43,233 bases of DNA from Lentisalinibacter sp035655155. Lineage in GTDB: Bacteria > Pseudomonadota > Gammaproteobacteria > Steroidobacterales > Woeseiaceae. Numbering within the stretch: the first letter of the stretch is position 1; the number at the start of each line of letters is the position of its first letter. Below, in pieces: positions 7,489 to 15,734 of the stretch. Under the pieces are notes generated by a model. That model searched no databases, was not told the DNA's origin, and worked only from the letters and a program-made list of their open reading frames with translations. The stretch is from the NCBI GenBank assembly GCA_035655155.1, contig DASRVH010000001.1, forward strand, positions 1 to 43,233. The letters are read 5' to 3'. Made by a program: the position numbers and the translations under genes.

Positions 7489-8400
7489 ATGCGCCATCTG
7501 AATTACGGGCATCTGCAATATTTCTGGGTGGTGGCCCGCGAGGGCAGCATCGCCCGCGCGGCCGAGGTGCTGCACGTCACGCCCCAGACCATCAGCGGAC
7601 AGCTGAAGCTGCTGGACGAGGCGGTGGGGGAGCGGCTGTTCCGCAAGGCCGGCAGGCGGCTGGTGCTCTCGCGCACCGGCCAGATGGTGTTCGAATACGC
7701 CGACGAGATCTTCAACCTCGGCGCGGAACTCGCCCAGGTGGTGCGCGGACGACGGCCCGACGTGCCGCGGCACCTGAACGTCGGCATCGTGGATTCCATC
7801 CCCAAACTGGTGGCCTGCCGCATCATCGCGCCGGCGCTGGAGGCAGAGGACGCGCCGCGCATTCGCTGTCAGGAAGGCACGCTGGACCGACTGCTGGGAG
7901 AACTCGCCGTCCATCGGCTGGACCTCGTGCTGTCGGATCAGCCGCTGCCCGCGGGTCTGAACGTCAAGGCCTACAGTTACGTGCTGGGGGAGAGCGGCAC
8001 GTCGTTCTTCGTCAGCGAGGCGCTTTACGCTCGCTACCAGGGGGATTTCCCCGCGCTTCTCGACGGCGCTCCCATGTTGCTGCCCGGCCAGGGCACCGCC
8101 CTGCGGCGCAGGCTCGAGGAGTGGTTCGAAGCAAACAACCTGGTGCCGGTGGTGGCGGCCGAATTCGACGACAGCGCCCTGCTGAAAGCGTTCGGCGAAG
8201 CGGGGGCAGGGGCGTTCGCCGGTCCCACGGCCATCGCGGACGAGATCTGCCGCACCTATGGCACCCGCGTCATCGGCTCGACGGAGGAGGTCCGGGAGCG
8301 CTTCTACGCCATCTCGCCGGAGCGGCGCCTGAAGCACGCGTCGGTGGTCGCCATCACCGAGGCGGCGCGGGAGCAACTGTTCGGCGCCGACGGGCCCTAG
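7489..8400 (+). CDS. nhaR: LysR-type regulator NhaR
   Basis: A 303-residue LysR-family DNA-binding protein. The N-terminal helix-turn-helix (about residues 5-62, with YGHLQYFWVVAREGSIARAAEVLHVTPQTISGQLKLLDEAVGERLFRK) matches NhaR more closely than other LysR proteins: the opening NYxHLxYFWxVxxEGSxxxAAExLxxTPQTIxGQ is characteristic. The effector domain follows from about 92 to the end. NhaR activates Na+/H+ antiporter genes in response to Na+ in Escherichia coli. Here no nhaA is adjacent; likely targets are the Mrp operon and the sodium channel, whose stop lies 31 nt upstream. The small gap suggests cotranscription with the channel. Start is the ATG at 7489; family length matches (about 300). 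Confidence 0.87.
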   Translation: MRHLNYGHLQYFWVVAREGSIARAAEVLHVTPQTISGQLKLLDEAVGERLFRKAGRRLVLSRTGQMVFEYADEIFNLGAELAQVVRGRRPDVPRHLNVGIVDSIPKLVACRIIAPALEAEDAPRIRCQEGTLDRLLGELAVHRLDLVLSDQPLPAGLNVKAYSYVLGESGTSFFVSEALYARYQGDFPALLDGAPMLLPGQGTALRRRLEEWFEANNLVPVVAAEFDDSALLKAFGEAGAGAFAGPTAIADEICRTYGTRVIGSTEEVRERFYAISPERRLKHASVVAITEAAREQLFGADGP

Positions 8401-8434
8401 ACGACGAATCATGAAATTCGGGAAAACCTCCTCC

Positions 8435-8472
8435 TGGCGCATGGATGCTTCGGTCTGGCCGAAGTAACGCCA
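8435..8472 (+). other. Stem-loop after nhaR
   Basis: An inner hairpin CTTCGG-TCTGG-CCGAAG (8448-8464) is enclosed by a second pairing TGGCG (8435-8439) with CGCCA (8468-8472). It is 35-70 nt after the nhaR stop. No T-run follows, so it may be a transcript-stabilising or weak termination structure rather than a classic terminator. Confidence 0.4.
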
Positions 8473-8545
8473 AAGCACAATCCGCTGGTCACCGGGGCTC
8501 CCCGTGGGCAATCTCCAGGCTCAACCCCCGGCAAGGAGCATGCCC

Positions 8546-9232
8546 ATGGACCTGAATCGAGCACTGGAAGGCCTGATGCGGAGCGGTATCGGCGGTAGCC
8601 TGGCGGCCGGACTGGCCGGCGGGCTAGCCGCCAATGCGATCAGTGGCAAGAAGACCCGCAAGCTTGCGGGCTCCGCGCTGAAGATCGGCGGGGCCGTCGC
8701 CGTCGGCGGACTGGCGTGGAAGGCCTATCAGCGTTATCGCGCGGCGGACGGCGGGACGGCGGCCGGCGCTGCGCAGTCGAAGAGCTGGGCAGGGCTTACC
8801 GAGCGCGGCTTCCAGCCGGCGGAGCCGGCCGCGTGCCGCCACCGGGACCTGCTGATCATACGGGCGATGATCGCGGCCGCCCACGCGGACGGCCACCTGG
8901 ACGAGAGCGAGCGCCGCCGCATCTTCGACCGCATCGACACCCTGGATCTGGATGCCGCCGAGAAAGGGCTGTTGTTCGACGAACTGCGCCGCCCCCTCGG
9001 CGTGGACGAACTCGCGGCCGCCGCCGGCACCCCCGAACTGGCCGCCGAGGTGTACGCCGCGGCACTGCTGGCCGTGGACGAGACACAGGCGATCTCGCGC
9101 GCCTATCTGACCGAACTCGCCGAGGCGCTGGCGCTGCCGACCGCGCTCGTGGTCGAGCTGCACCGCAGTGCCGGCCAGTCGATCCAGGCCCTCACCGAGG
9201 CTGCGGCCGGAGCGAATCACAGGGCTGCCTGA
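8546..9232 (+). CDS. DUF533/TerB-like inner membrane protein (YebE-type)
   Basis: A 228-residue protein. The first part contains a Gly/Ala-rich hydrophobic region (about residues 14-60, GIGGSLAAGLAGGLAANAISGKK and KIGGAVAVGGLAWKAYQRYR) that probably inserts in or lies on the membrane. The rest is an all-helical TerB-like domain beginning HRDLLIIRAMIAAAHADGHLDESERRRIFDRID, the DUF533 signature (AMIAAAxADGxID..E), ending with AISRAYLTELAEALALPTALVVELH. I chose the ATG at 8546 because AAGGAG lies 7 nt before it; an ATG at 8540 and a GTG at 8504 are in frame but worse placed. YebE-like proteins are stress-related with no defined biochemical role. A strong terminator follows, so this is probably a single-gene unit. 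Confidence 0.82.
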   Translation: MDLNRALEGLMRSGIGGSLAAGLAGGLAANAISGKKTRKLAGSALKIGGAVAVGGLAWKAYQRYRAADGGTAAGAAQSKSWAGLTERGFQPAEPAACRHRDLLIIRAMIAAAHADGHLDESERRRIFDRIDTLDLDAAEKGLLFDELRRPLGVDELAAAAGTPELAAEVYAAALLAVDETQAISRAYLTELAEALALPTALVVELHRSAGQSIQALTEAAAGANHRAA

Positions 9233-9242
9233 TGCCCGCCTG

Positions 9243-9285
9243 GGCCGGGGTACGGTGTCCACGGCCGTGCCCCGGCCATTTTTTT
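9243..9285 (+). terminator. Rho-independent terminator of the DUF533 gene
   Basis: A 13-bp stem pairs 9243-9255 (GGCCGGGGTACGG) with 9265-9277 (CCGTGCCCCGGCC), one pair being a G-U wobble, with a 9-nt loop, directly followed by A and seven Ts (9279-9285). It starts 10 nt after the stop codon of the upstream gene. This is the strongest terminator in the window. Confidence 0.93.
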
Positions 9286-9439
9286 GCTGGCGTGCAGGCC
9301 TGTCCGGCCGCGCGCCCGGCGGGGGCGTGACCGCAGCCGACGACGCACGCCGGGGCCGATTCGTAGATTCACCTATTCCTTTCCCGGCTTCGGTTGTCGA
9401 ATGCTGGCAATCGGCGCACCCACCGTCCGACGGGCCATC

Positions 9440-10633
9440 ATGAGCATTCTCGTACTGAACAGCGGCAGTTCCTCCATCAAGATCGCTCTGTTCGCGCCCG
9501 AGACTCTCGCGCGGATCGGAGGAGGAGTTTTCGAGCGCATCGGGACCGATTCCACGGCATTCTCGTGGCGGGCAGGCGCGGCCGGCGCGGCGCCCGACGC
9601 GCGCGACACGCCGCTGCCGAGGGCGGATCATCGCCGCTGCCTGGAGCATCTGTTCGACGCATTGCCGGAGATCGCGCCCGAGGCGGAGCCGACGGCGATC
9701 GGCCACCGGGTCGTGCATGGCGGTGACGGCTTCGCCGCGGCCGCACCGGTGGACGATGCCGTGCTCGAGAAGATCGAGCAGACCGGCGTGCTCGCGCCGG
9801 TGCACAACCCCCTCAACCGGCTGGGCATGGAGGTGGCCAGCCGTCGCTACCCGGACACCCCGCAGGTTGCCGTATTCGACACCGCCTTCCACCAGAGCAT
9901 GCCGCCCATGGCCCGGCACTATGCGATCCCGGAACGGATCGCCGCTGCCTGGGGCATCCGCCGCTACGGGTTTCACGGCACCTCCCACCAGTTCCTCGCG
10001 CGCAGGGCCGCCGCCATCCTCGGCAAACCGCTCGCCGAGACGCGTCTCATCACCCTGCACCTCGGCAACGGCGCCAGTGCGGCGGCGGTGCGCGGCGGGC
10101 TGAGCGTCGATACGTCGATGGGAATGACGCCGCTGGAGGGTCTCGTCATGGGCAGCCGCTGCGGCGATCTCGATCCTTCCGTCGTGACGTATCTGCAGCG
10201 CGAAGCCGGCATGAGCGCGGCCGAGATCGACGAGCTGCTGAACAGTGAGAGCGGTCTGCTCGGCCTGGCCGGCGTCAACGACATGCGCGAGATCCACCGC
10301 CTGCGCGGCGAAGGGCATGCCGGGGCGCAGCTCGCGTTCGAGGTCTTCTGCTACCGGGTGAAGAAATACATCGGCGCCTATCTCGCGGTGCTGGGCGGGA
10401 CGGACGCCATCGTTTTCGCGGGCGGCATCGGCGAGAATGACGCCGAGGTGCGGCAGGAGTGCGCCGCAGGGCTGGAGGCTCTCGGCATCGTCGTGGATCC
10501 GGCCCGAAACCGCTCGGCCGGAGACGGCGGCGCCATACACGGGGACGGCTCGCCAGTGGCGCTGCTGGTGATCCGCTCCGACGAAGAGGCGGAGATCGCC
10601 AGAGAGACGCTGCGGGCGCTTGCGCCCGAATAG
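9440..10633 (+). CDS. ackA: Acetate kinase
   Basis: A 397-residue cytosolic enzyme that interconverts acetyl phosphate + ADP with acetate + ATP. All family motifs are present: N-terminal VLNSGSSSIK (phosphate-binding), FDTAFHQSMP, RYGFHGTSHQ with the catalytic His, LITLHLGNGAS, DTSMGMTPLEG, and C-terminal VFAGGIGEND (ATP-binding). The start ATG at 9440 gives the usual N-terminus (MSILVLNSGSSS); the open frame upstream to 9284 encodes unrelated Arg-rich sequence. No clear ribosome-binding site is visible before it. The next gene, phosphoketolase, begins 58 nt after the stop, so acetyl phosphate made by that enzyme can be used directly for ATP. Length and motifs are normal. Confidence 0.95.
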   Translation: MSILVLNSGSSSIKIALFAPETLARIGGGVFERIGTDSTAFSWRAGAAGAAPDARDTPLPRADHRRCLEHLFDALPEIAPEAEPTAIGHRVVHGGDGFAAAAPVDDAVLEKIEQTGVLAPVHNPLNRLGMEVASRRYPDTPQVAVFDTAFHQSMPPMARHYAIPERIAAAWGIRRYGFHGTSHQFLARRAAAILGKPLAETRLITLHLGNGASAAAVRGGLSVDTSMGMTPLEGLVMGSRCGDLDPSVVTYLQREAGMSAAEIDELLNSESGLLGLAGVNDMREIHRLRGEGHAGAQLAFEVFCYRVKKYIGAYLAVLGGTDAIVFAGGIGENDAEVRQECAAGLEALGIVVDPARNRSAGDGGAIHGDGSPVALLVIRSDEEAEIARETLRALAPE

Positions 10634-10655
10634 GGAAGCAGGGCGCTTGCGCCCG
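10614..10655 (+). repeat. 15-bp direct repeat of a small hairpin across the ackA stop
   Basis: The sequence GGGCGCTTGCGCCCG occurs at 10614-10628, inside the last codons of ackA, and again at 10641-10655, after the stop codon. Each copy can fold on itself (GGGCG / CGCCC around CTTG). Possible roles are RNA processing or adjustment of phosphoketolase expression relative to ackA; duplication by slippage is as likely. Confidence 0.6.
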
Positions 10656-10691
10656 GGCAATGAGATAAAAAGGGCCGGAAGGAGGTCAGGG

Positions 10692-13079
10692 ATGAACAGA
10701 CAGACGAACGAGGCGAACGCGGCGGTCATCGACGAGCGGGAACTGCAGGCCATCGATGCCTTCTGGCGTGCGTGCAACTACCTCGCCGCCGGCATGATCT
10801 ACCTGCGCGACAACCCGCTGCTGCGCGAGCCGCTGCGGCCGGAACACATCAAGAACCGTCTGCTCGGCCACTGGGGAGCGAGCCCCGGCCTGTCGTTGAT
10901 GTATGCGCATCTCAACCGCCTGATCCGCCAGCACGACCTCGAGGCCATCTTCCTCGCCGGGCCGGGCCACGGTGCGCCCGGCGTGCTGGCCCCCGTCTAT
11001 CTCGAGGGCACCTATTCGGAGATCTATCCGGACAAGAGCCAGGACGAGGAGGGGATGCGCCGGTTCATGAAGCAGTTCTCGTTTCCCGGCGGCGTCGGCA
11101 GCCACTGCACGCCGGAGACGCCCGGTTCCATCCACGAGGGCGGAGAACTCGGCTACAGCCTGTCACACGCCTTCGGCGCCGCATTCGACAATCCGGAGCT
11201 GCTGGTCGCGGTGGCCGTCGGCGACGGCGAGGCGGAGACCGGTCCGCTGGCGACGGCCTGGCACTCGAACAAGTTCCTGAATCCCGTGACCGACGGGGCC
11301 GTGCTGCCGATCCTTCATCTGAACGGTTACAAGATCAACAACCCGACGATCCTGGCCCGTATCCCCGAGGAGGAACTCGCGAGCCTGTTCCGCGGCTACG
11401 GCTGGGTGCCGCATTTCGTGACCGGAGACGACCCGCTCGACGTCCACCGCCAGATGGCGAGCACACTGGAGGAATGCCTCGGCGAGATACGCGGCATCCA
11501 GCGCGAGGCGCGCGAAAGCGGGCGCGCTACGCGGGGCCACTGGCCCATGATCGTCCTGCGCACGCCCAAGGGCTGGACCGGGCCGGAGAGCGTGGACGGT
11601 CACCGCGTGGAAGGCTACTGGCGCGCCCACCAGGTGCCCATCCCCGGCGTTCGGGACGACCCGGAGCGGCTGCAACAGCTGGAGGAGTGGCTGCGCAGCT
11701 ACCGGCCCGAGGAGCTGTTCGACGAGAGCGGCGCGCCGAATGCCGAGTTGCGGGCTCTCGCGCCTGTCGGCAACCGGCGCATGAGCGCGAATCCGATCGC
11801 CAACGGCGGTCTGGTGAGGCGCTCGTTGCGAATGCCTGATTTCCACGAGTTCGGCCTCGGCGTCGAACGGCCGGCGGTGTCCCTCGCTGAGAACACGCGT
11901 CCGCTGGGACGATTCCTGGGCGAGGTGATGCGTCGCAATTCGCGGAGTTTCCGGGTCTTCGGACCCGACGAGAACAGCTCGAACAAGCTCGACGCCATCT
12001 ACGAAGTCAGCAAGAAACTCTGGCTCGCCGACTATCGGCCGGAGGACGAGGACGGCGGCGAGCTGTCGCCGGACGGCCGCGTCCTGGAGATGCTGTCAGA
12101 GCATACCCTGGAGGGCTGGTACGAGGGCTACGTACTCAGCGGGCGCCACGGCTTCTTCTCCACCTATGAAGCCTTCGTCCACGTCATCGACTCCATGTAC
12201 AACCAGCATGCCAAATGGCTCGCCATCAGCCGCGAGATTCCGTGGCGCGCACCCGTCTCGTCGGTGAATCTGCTGATTACCTCCACCGTGTGGCGCCAGG
12301 ACCACAACGGCTTCACCCACCAGGACCCGGGCTTTCTCGACGTGGTGGTGAACAAGAACCCGGAGGTCACGCGCATCTATCTGCCGCCGGACGTGAATAC
12401 GCTGCTCTCGGTCGCCGATCACTGCCTGCGCAGCACCGACAACATCAACGTGATCGTCGCCGACAAGCAGCAGCATCTGCAGTACATGGACATGGACGAG
12501 GCGATCCGCCATTGCACGAAGGGGGTCGGCATCTGGGACTGGGCCAGCAACGATCAGGGCGGCGAGCCCGACGTCGTGATCGCCGGTTGCGGCGACATCC
12601 CGACGCGGGAGGCGCTGGCCGCCACCGCATTGTTGCGGGAGAATTTCCCGGATCTGAAGATCCGCTTCATCAACGTCGTGGATCTCTTCCGCATGCAGCC
12701 CGAGACCGAGCATCCCCATGGCATGTCCGACCGGGACTTCGACAGCCTGTTCACCGTCGATCGACCGATCGTCTTCAACTTTCACGGCTATCCCTGGCTG
12801 ATCCACCGGCTGGCGTATCGTCGCACCAACCACCGCAATCTCCACGTCCGCGGTTACAAGGAGAAAGGCAATATCAATACACCGCTCGAACTCGCCATCG
12901 AGAACGAGATCGACCGCTATAGCCTGGCCATCGACGTGATCGACCGGCTGCCGCAGCTCCAGGTGGCCGGCGCCCACGTGAAGGACCGGCTCCAGGATCA
13001 GAAGATCGACTGCCGCCGCTACGCCCACGAGCACGGAGTCGATGAACCGGAAGCGGCGGCATGGCACTGGCCGTTCTGA
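10692..13079 (+). CDS. xfp: Xylulose-5-phosphate/fructose-6-phosphate phosphoketolase
   Basis: A 795-residue thiamine-diphosphate enzyme that cleaves xylulose 5-phosphate (and probably fructose 6-phosphate) with phosphate to acetyl phosphate plus an aldose phosphate. Visible motifs include RLLGHWGASPGLSLMYAHLNRLI, LAGPGHGAPG, EGGELGYSLSHAFGAAFDNPELLVAVAVGDGEAETGPL (the ThDP/Mg-binding GDGE...), LHLNGYKINNPT, and C-terminal RGYKEKGNINTPLELAIENEIDRYSLA, all typical of the XFP family. I chose the ATG at 10692 because a near-perfect GGAAGGAGGT lies just upstream; the open frame extends further but is Arg-rich. It forms a unit with ackA: sugar phosphates to acetyl phosphate to ATP plus acetate. 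Which of the two substrates is preferred cannot be read from sequence. Confidence 0.95.
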   Translation: MNRQTNEANAAVIDERELQAIDAFWRACNYLAAGMIYLRDNPLLREPLRPEHIKNRLLGHWGASPGLSLMYAHLNRLIRQHDLEAIFLAGPGHGAPGVLAPVYLEGTYSEIYPDKSQDEEGMRRFMKQFSFPGGVGSHCTPETPGSIHEGGELGYSLSHAFGAAFDNPELLVAVAVGDGEAETGPLATAWHSNKFLNPVTDGAVLPILHLNGYKINNPTILARIPEEELASLFRGYGWVPHFVTGDDPLDVHRQMASTLEECLGEIRGIQREARESGRATRGHWPMIVLRTPKGWTGPESVDGHRVEGYWRAHQVPIPGVRDDPERLQQLEEWLRSYRPEELFDESGAPNAELRALAPVGNRRMSANPIANGGLVRRSLRMPDFHEFGLGVERPAVSLAENTRPLGRFLGEVMRRNSRSFRVFGPDENSSNKLDAIYEVSKKLWLADYRPEDEDGGELSPDGRVLEMLSEHTLEGWYEGYVLSGRHGFFSTYEAFVHVIDSMYNQHAKWLAISREIPWRAPVSSVNLLITSTVWRQDHNGFTHQDPGFLDVVVNKNPEVTRIYLPPDVNTLLSVADHCLRSTDNINVIVADKQQHLQYMDMDEAIRHCTKGVGIWDWASNDQGGEPDVVIAGCGDIPTREALAATALLRENFPDLKIRFINVVDLFRMQPETEHPHGMSDRDFDSLFTVDRPIVFNFHGYPWLIHRLAYRRTNHRNLHVRGYKEKGNINTPLELAIENEIDRYSLAIDVIDRLPQLQVAGAHVKDRLQDQKIDCRRYAHEHGVDEPEAAAWHWPF

Positions 13080-13138
13080 GGGAGCCCGGGGCGGAGAACC
13101 AGGCTTAAGTAAGGTCTATAACGGCAGGAAAATAAAGA

Positions 13139-14641
13139 TTAATTGGAGTCCGTTTTACAGGTCACATAGGCACCGTGACGGGTGCCGATAGCATGTCGCT
13201 TGTCCGGCGCCCGGTAACCGACCAGCAGGCGGTGACGCGCCTCGATGCTGCCGAGGAGATCGTGCCCGAGTTCCAGTGCCGCGCGCGCACGCGCCGCCGT
13301 GTAATCGTCGATGACGGCCCGCGCCATCTCCGACTCGTCCGCCCGAAACAGCGTGACGGCCCGTGCCTCGATGCCGGCACGTGCCGCGATGCTGCCGGCC
13401 TCGAAGGCCGCGAGCGCTTCGGTGACCTCGCGCAGGAAGCGCTCGGGGTCGTCGCAGGTGTAGTACATCAGTCGCTTGAACAGCCGGCCGGCGAACAGCG
13501 AGGCTTCCTGGATGGCGAAGTCGGGCGTGACGAAGGTCGAGGCCTGATTTCTGGTGAGGTAACGGTGCTTGCCGTACTCGGGCAGGACCTCGCTGCCGGC
13601 GATCCAGTAGGGCACGAACGGCGCCGTCACCGAACCGGTGGGCGCCACCCAGAGCATCTGCAGTTCGCCGTGCGCCAGATCGGGCCGCAGGTGCGCCACC
13701 TGGCCATAGCCGTTCCTGTCGTTGGAGATAATCGGGTCTCGCACCGCGGTCATCATGTCGCGCAGCGTGACGCCTTTATCCCTGGCCAGCTCCCTGAGAC
13801 GCGCCTCGAAGAGCCGCACCACCTCGGCGCGCCCCTCGCCGTTACCGTAGATCGCGTTGACGTTGAACGGCGCGCCGCTGTCCGGGTCGTACCAGCCCTG
13901 CGCAACGGCGAAGGCGATGAAGTTCGCCGAGCCCATGTAATCCGGATGTGACCGGAAATCCGTCGGGATCTCCAGGATGTAACCGGGATACGACATGCGG
14001 ACTTCGTCGCCCGCCAGTCGCTCGGCTATCCACAAGCCCTGACCGCCGGCGAAATTGATGAGCACCCAGGCTTCGTTCACATCCGCGAACAGGTGCGAAT
14101 TGCCGCCGTAGGTCGAGTAACCGTACTCGTCGATCAGTGCGCCGACGATCTCCACGGCTTCGCGGGCGGTGCGAGCCCGCTCCATGACGATGCGAGAGAG
14201 ATCACTGTAGCTGGGGCCGGTCTGCGGCTCCGGCGTCATATCCCTCAATTCCTGCCGGGACGGCGACCAGATGTCACGGGCGGCCACGCCATACTCGTTC
14301 AGTCCGCCGTTGGTGAGGGGTGGCGGGAAGCCTTCGAAATCGGTGTAGTTCATCGTGATGTACTTGGCCGTCTCGGCGACCTGTGGAATCTCGATGAACT
14401 GGCCGGGAAAAGTGGCGCGGTCGTCGACGCCCACGGTGATGGTGGCGCCCTCCGGATGGGTTCGCCGCGGCACGATTTCGAGCCAGTGGCTGGAAACCTC
14501 GTCGCCGGTGCCGCCGAGGAGCACGCTGCCGTCGGCCGTGAGATCCCGGCCGACATAGATGCCGTAGCTCGCGCCGGCGGGTGCCGCGAGGAGGAACAGC
14601 CCTGCGGCAGCCAGCAGATACAACCCGTTGGTTCGACTCAT
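13139..14641 (-). CDS. Secreted C69-family (dipeptidase-like) Ntn hydrolase
   Basis: A 500-residue exported protein. The first 24 residues are a signal peptide (hydrophobic LYLLAAAGLFLLAAPAGA with an Ala-Gly-Ala site), and the mature chain would begin SYGIYVGRDLTADGSVLLGG. The pattern G-x-x-x-T-A-D-G-S and the later NGGLNEYGVAARDIWSPS, NSHLFADVNEAWVLINF and DRNGYGQVAHLRPDL match peptidase family C69 (PepD-like Ntn hydrolases, acting on peptide or amide bonds). In most members the mature N-terminal residue is Cys, the nucleophile; here it is Ser25. I chose the ATG at 14639-14641, 8 nt after GGAG; a longer open frame upstream is unlikely. It ends convergent with xfp. Substrate unknown; periplasmic localisation is inferred from the signal peptide. 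Confidence 0.82.
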   Translation of the reverse strand: MSRTNGLYLLAAAGLFLLAAPAGASYGIYVGRDLTADGSVLLGGTGDEVSSHWLEIVPRRTHPEGATITVGVDDRATFPGQFIEIPQVAETAKYITMNYTDFEGFPPPLTNGGLNEYGVAARDIWSPSRQELRDMTPEPQTGPSYSDLSRIVMERARTAREAVEIVGALIDEYGYSTYGGNSHLFADVNEAWVLINFAGGQGLWIAERLAGDEVRMSYPGYILEIPTDFRSHPDYMGSANFIAFAVAQGWYDPDSGAPFNVNAIYGNGEGRAEVVRLFEARLRELARDKGVTLRDMMTAVRDPIISNDRNGYGQVAHLRPDLAHGELQMLWVAPTGSVTAPFVPYWIAGSEVLPEYGKHRYLTRNQASTFVTPDFAIQEASLFAGRLFKRLMYYTCDDPERFLREVTEALAAFEAGSIAARAGIEARAVTLFRADESEMARAVIDDYTAARARAALELGHDLLGSIEARHRLLVGYRAPDKRHAIGTRHGAYVTCKTDSN

Positions 14642-14899
14642 GACTGACTCCCGGGAGCGATTGGGGTCGAGTGTAGCGCGCGTGACCGGATCAGTAGCGT
14701 GGAGCGACTGATCCTTGCCCATCAGTATTTGTTGAATAGACTTCAGAGCATTTGCAGAAGAAGCTGCTAACTACATGAACAAATGAGTGTAATTACAGAA
14801 TCACTTGAAGCGGCGACTTAATGTTTATCTGAGTTAGCTCCAGCCAGAATTTAACATAATATACATTATGCGCGGTTATGCCGGGGGTCGACCCCGCCC
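14642..14899. promoter_or_regulatory. A+T-rich intergenic region with an inverted repeat
   Basis: This gap is clearly richer in A and T (about 14710-14880) than the rest of the window. It must hold the promoter of the C69 gene. An inverted repeat CATAAT-ATAC-ATTATG lies at 14855-14870 and a palindrome GGGGTCGACCCC at 14884-14895, just after the end of the upstream gene. I could not pick a confident -35/-10 pair. The base composition may mark an insertion scar or horizontally acquired DNA. Confidence 0.5.
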
Positions 14900-15564
14900 T
14901 CAATAGCGGAATCCCGCCTCCCCGAAATCCGGACAGACCTCCACCCGTCGTGGATCGGCAGCCTCGTCCCGGCTGTCCCTCAGCCAGCAGTCGTTGAATA
15001 TCGAGCAGTAACAGAATCGCAGTCCCGTGTCGGGCGACGCCACCACCGCGCGGAACTGGGCGACGATTGCCCGGTCGCGAGTCTGCAGCAGCGTCACCGA
15101 CTCGCCGGGCGTCAGCACGCGGTCGATGATGAAGTTGCGGCCGAAATCCCGCTCCGGGGCGTCTTCCGCGACGAGGCTCGCAACGGCAGCCTCCCAGTCG
15201 CGGACCGGCGCCCGGCGAGGTACAGCTCCATGGCACGCACGCGGGCCGGACCCACGCCCGCGTTCGAGAACGCGATAGAGAATCCGGCGCCGCTCTCGTT
15301 GGCGTAGTCGCTGACCTCCAGCTGCAGATACGGCCATACGGTGGCCGCGGTCTGCTTCCGCGCCGCCTCGGACTCCGTCAGCGCCGCGTACAGGGCCACC
15401 ACGCCGATAAACACGCCGGCGACGGACAGGACCGTCTGCCAGACCGATACCCTGACGAACAGCTTCTCGGTGCGCGACATCGCAGGGGTCTCGGACGCGG
15501 TCTCCTGCGACGCCTCCGCCGGATCGTCGTTGTCCCGGCTGCCGGGTGTTTCCTGGGTTTCCAA
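14900..15564 (-). pseudogene. Frameshifted single-pass membrane protein of unknown function
   Basis: Two overlapping minus-strand frames together make one protein of about 220 residues. The first part (from a TTG at 15564 with GGAG 7 nt before it, or an ATG at 15480) reads MSRTEKLFVRVSVWQTVLSV, one membrane helix (SVAGVFIGVVALYAALTESE), then TAATVWPYLQLEVSDYANES and VGPARVRAMELYLAGRR. At about 15205-15220, in a GC-rich run (GGGCGCCGG), the frame must slip by one base, after which it reads VRDWEAAVASLVAEDAPERD and continues through LLQTRDRAIVAQF to the stop at 14900. A one-base deletion, real or from sequencing, explains this best; programmed frameshifting is less likely. I do not recognise the family; it looks like an anchored extracytoplasmic protein. 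Confidence 0.6.
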
Positions 15565-15734
15565 TCGCCTGCTCCGGATGATGGCACTCCCCGCCCCCGC
15601 GGCAGGCGCCTGCCGGCGGCATTCTACCGGATACCCGGTGCGGCCGGCCCGGTGGCTGGCAGCCATGCGAACGACGCGGATTCCGGTTACCCTCTGCGCT
15701 CCGCCTCCCATCCATACCCTGAAGGACACCACTG

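Noticed and set aside
13080..13138. Terminator between convergent xfp and the C69 gene
   Set aside because: I found no stem with a T-run; the gap contains only unstructured, somewhat A-rich sequence.
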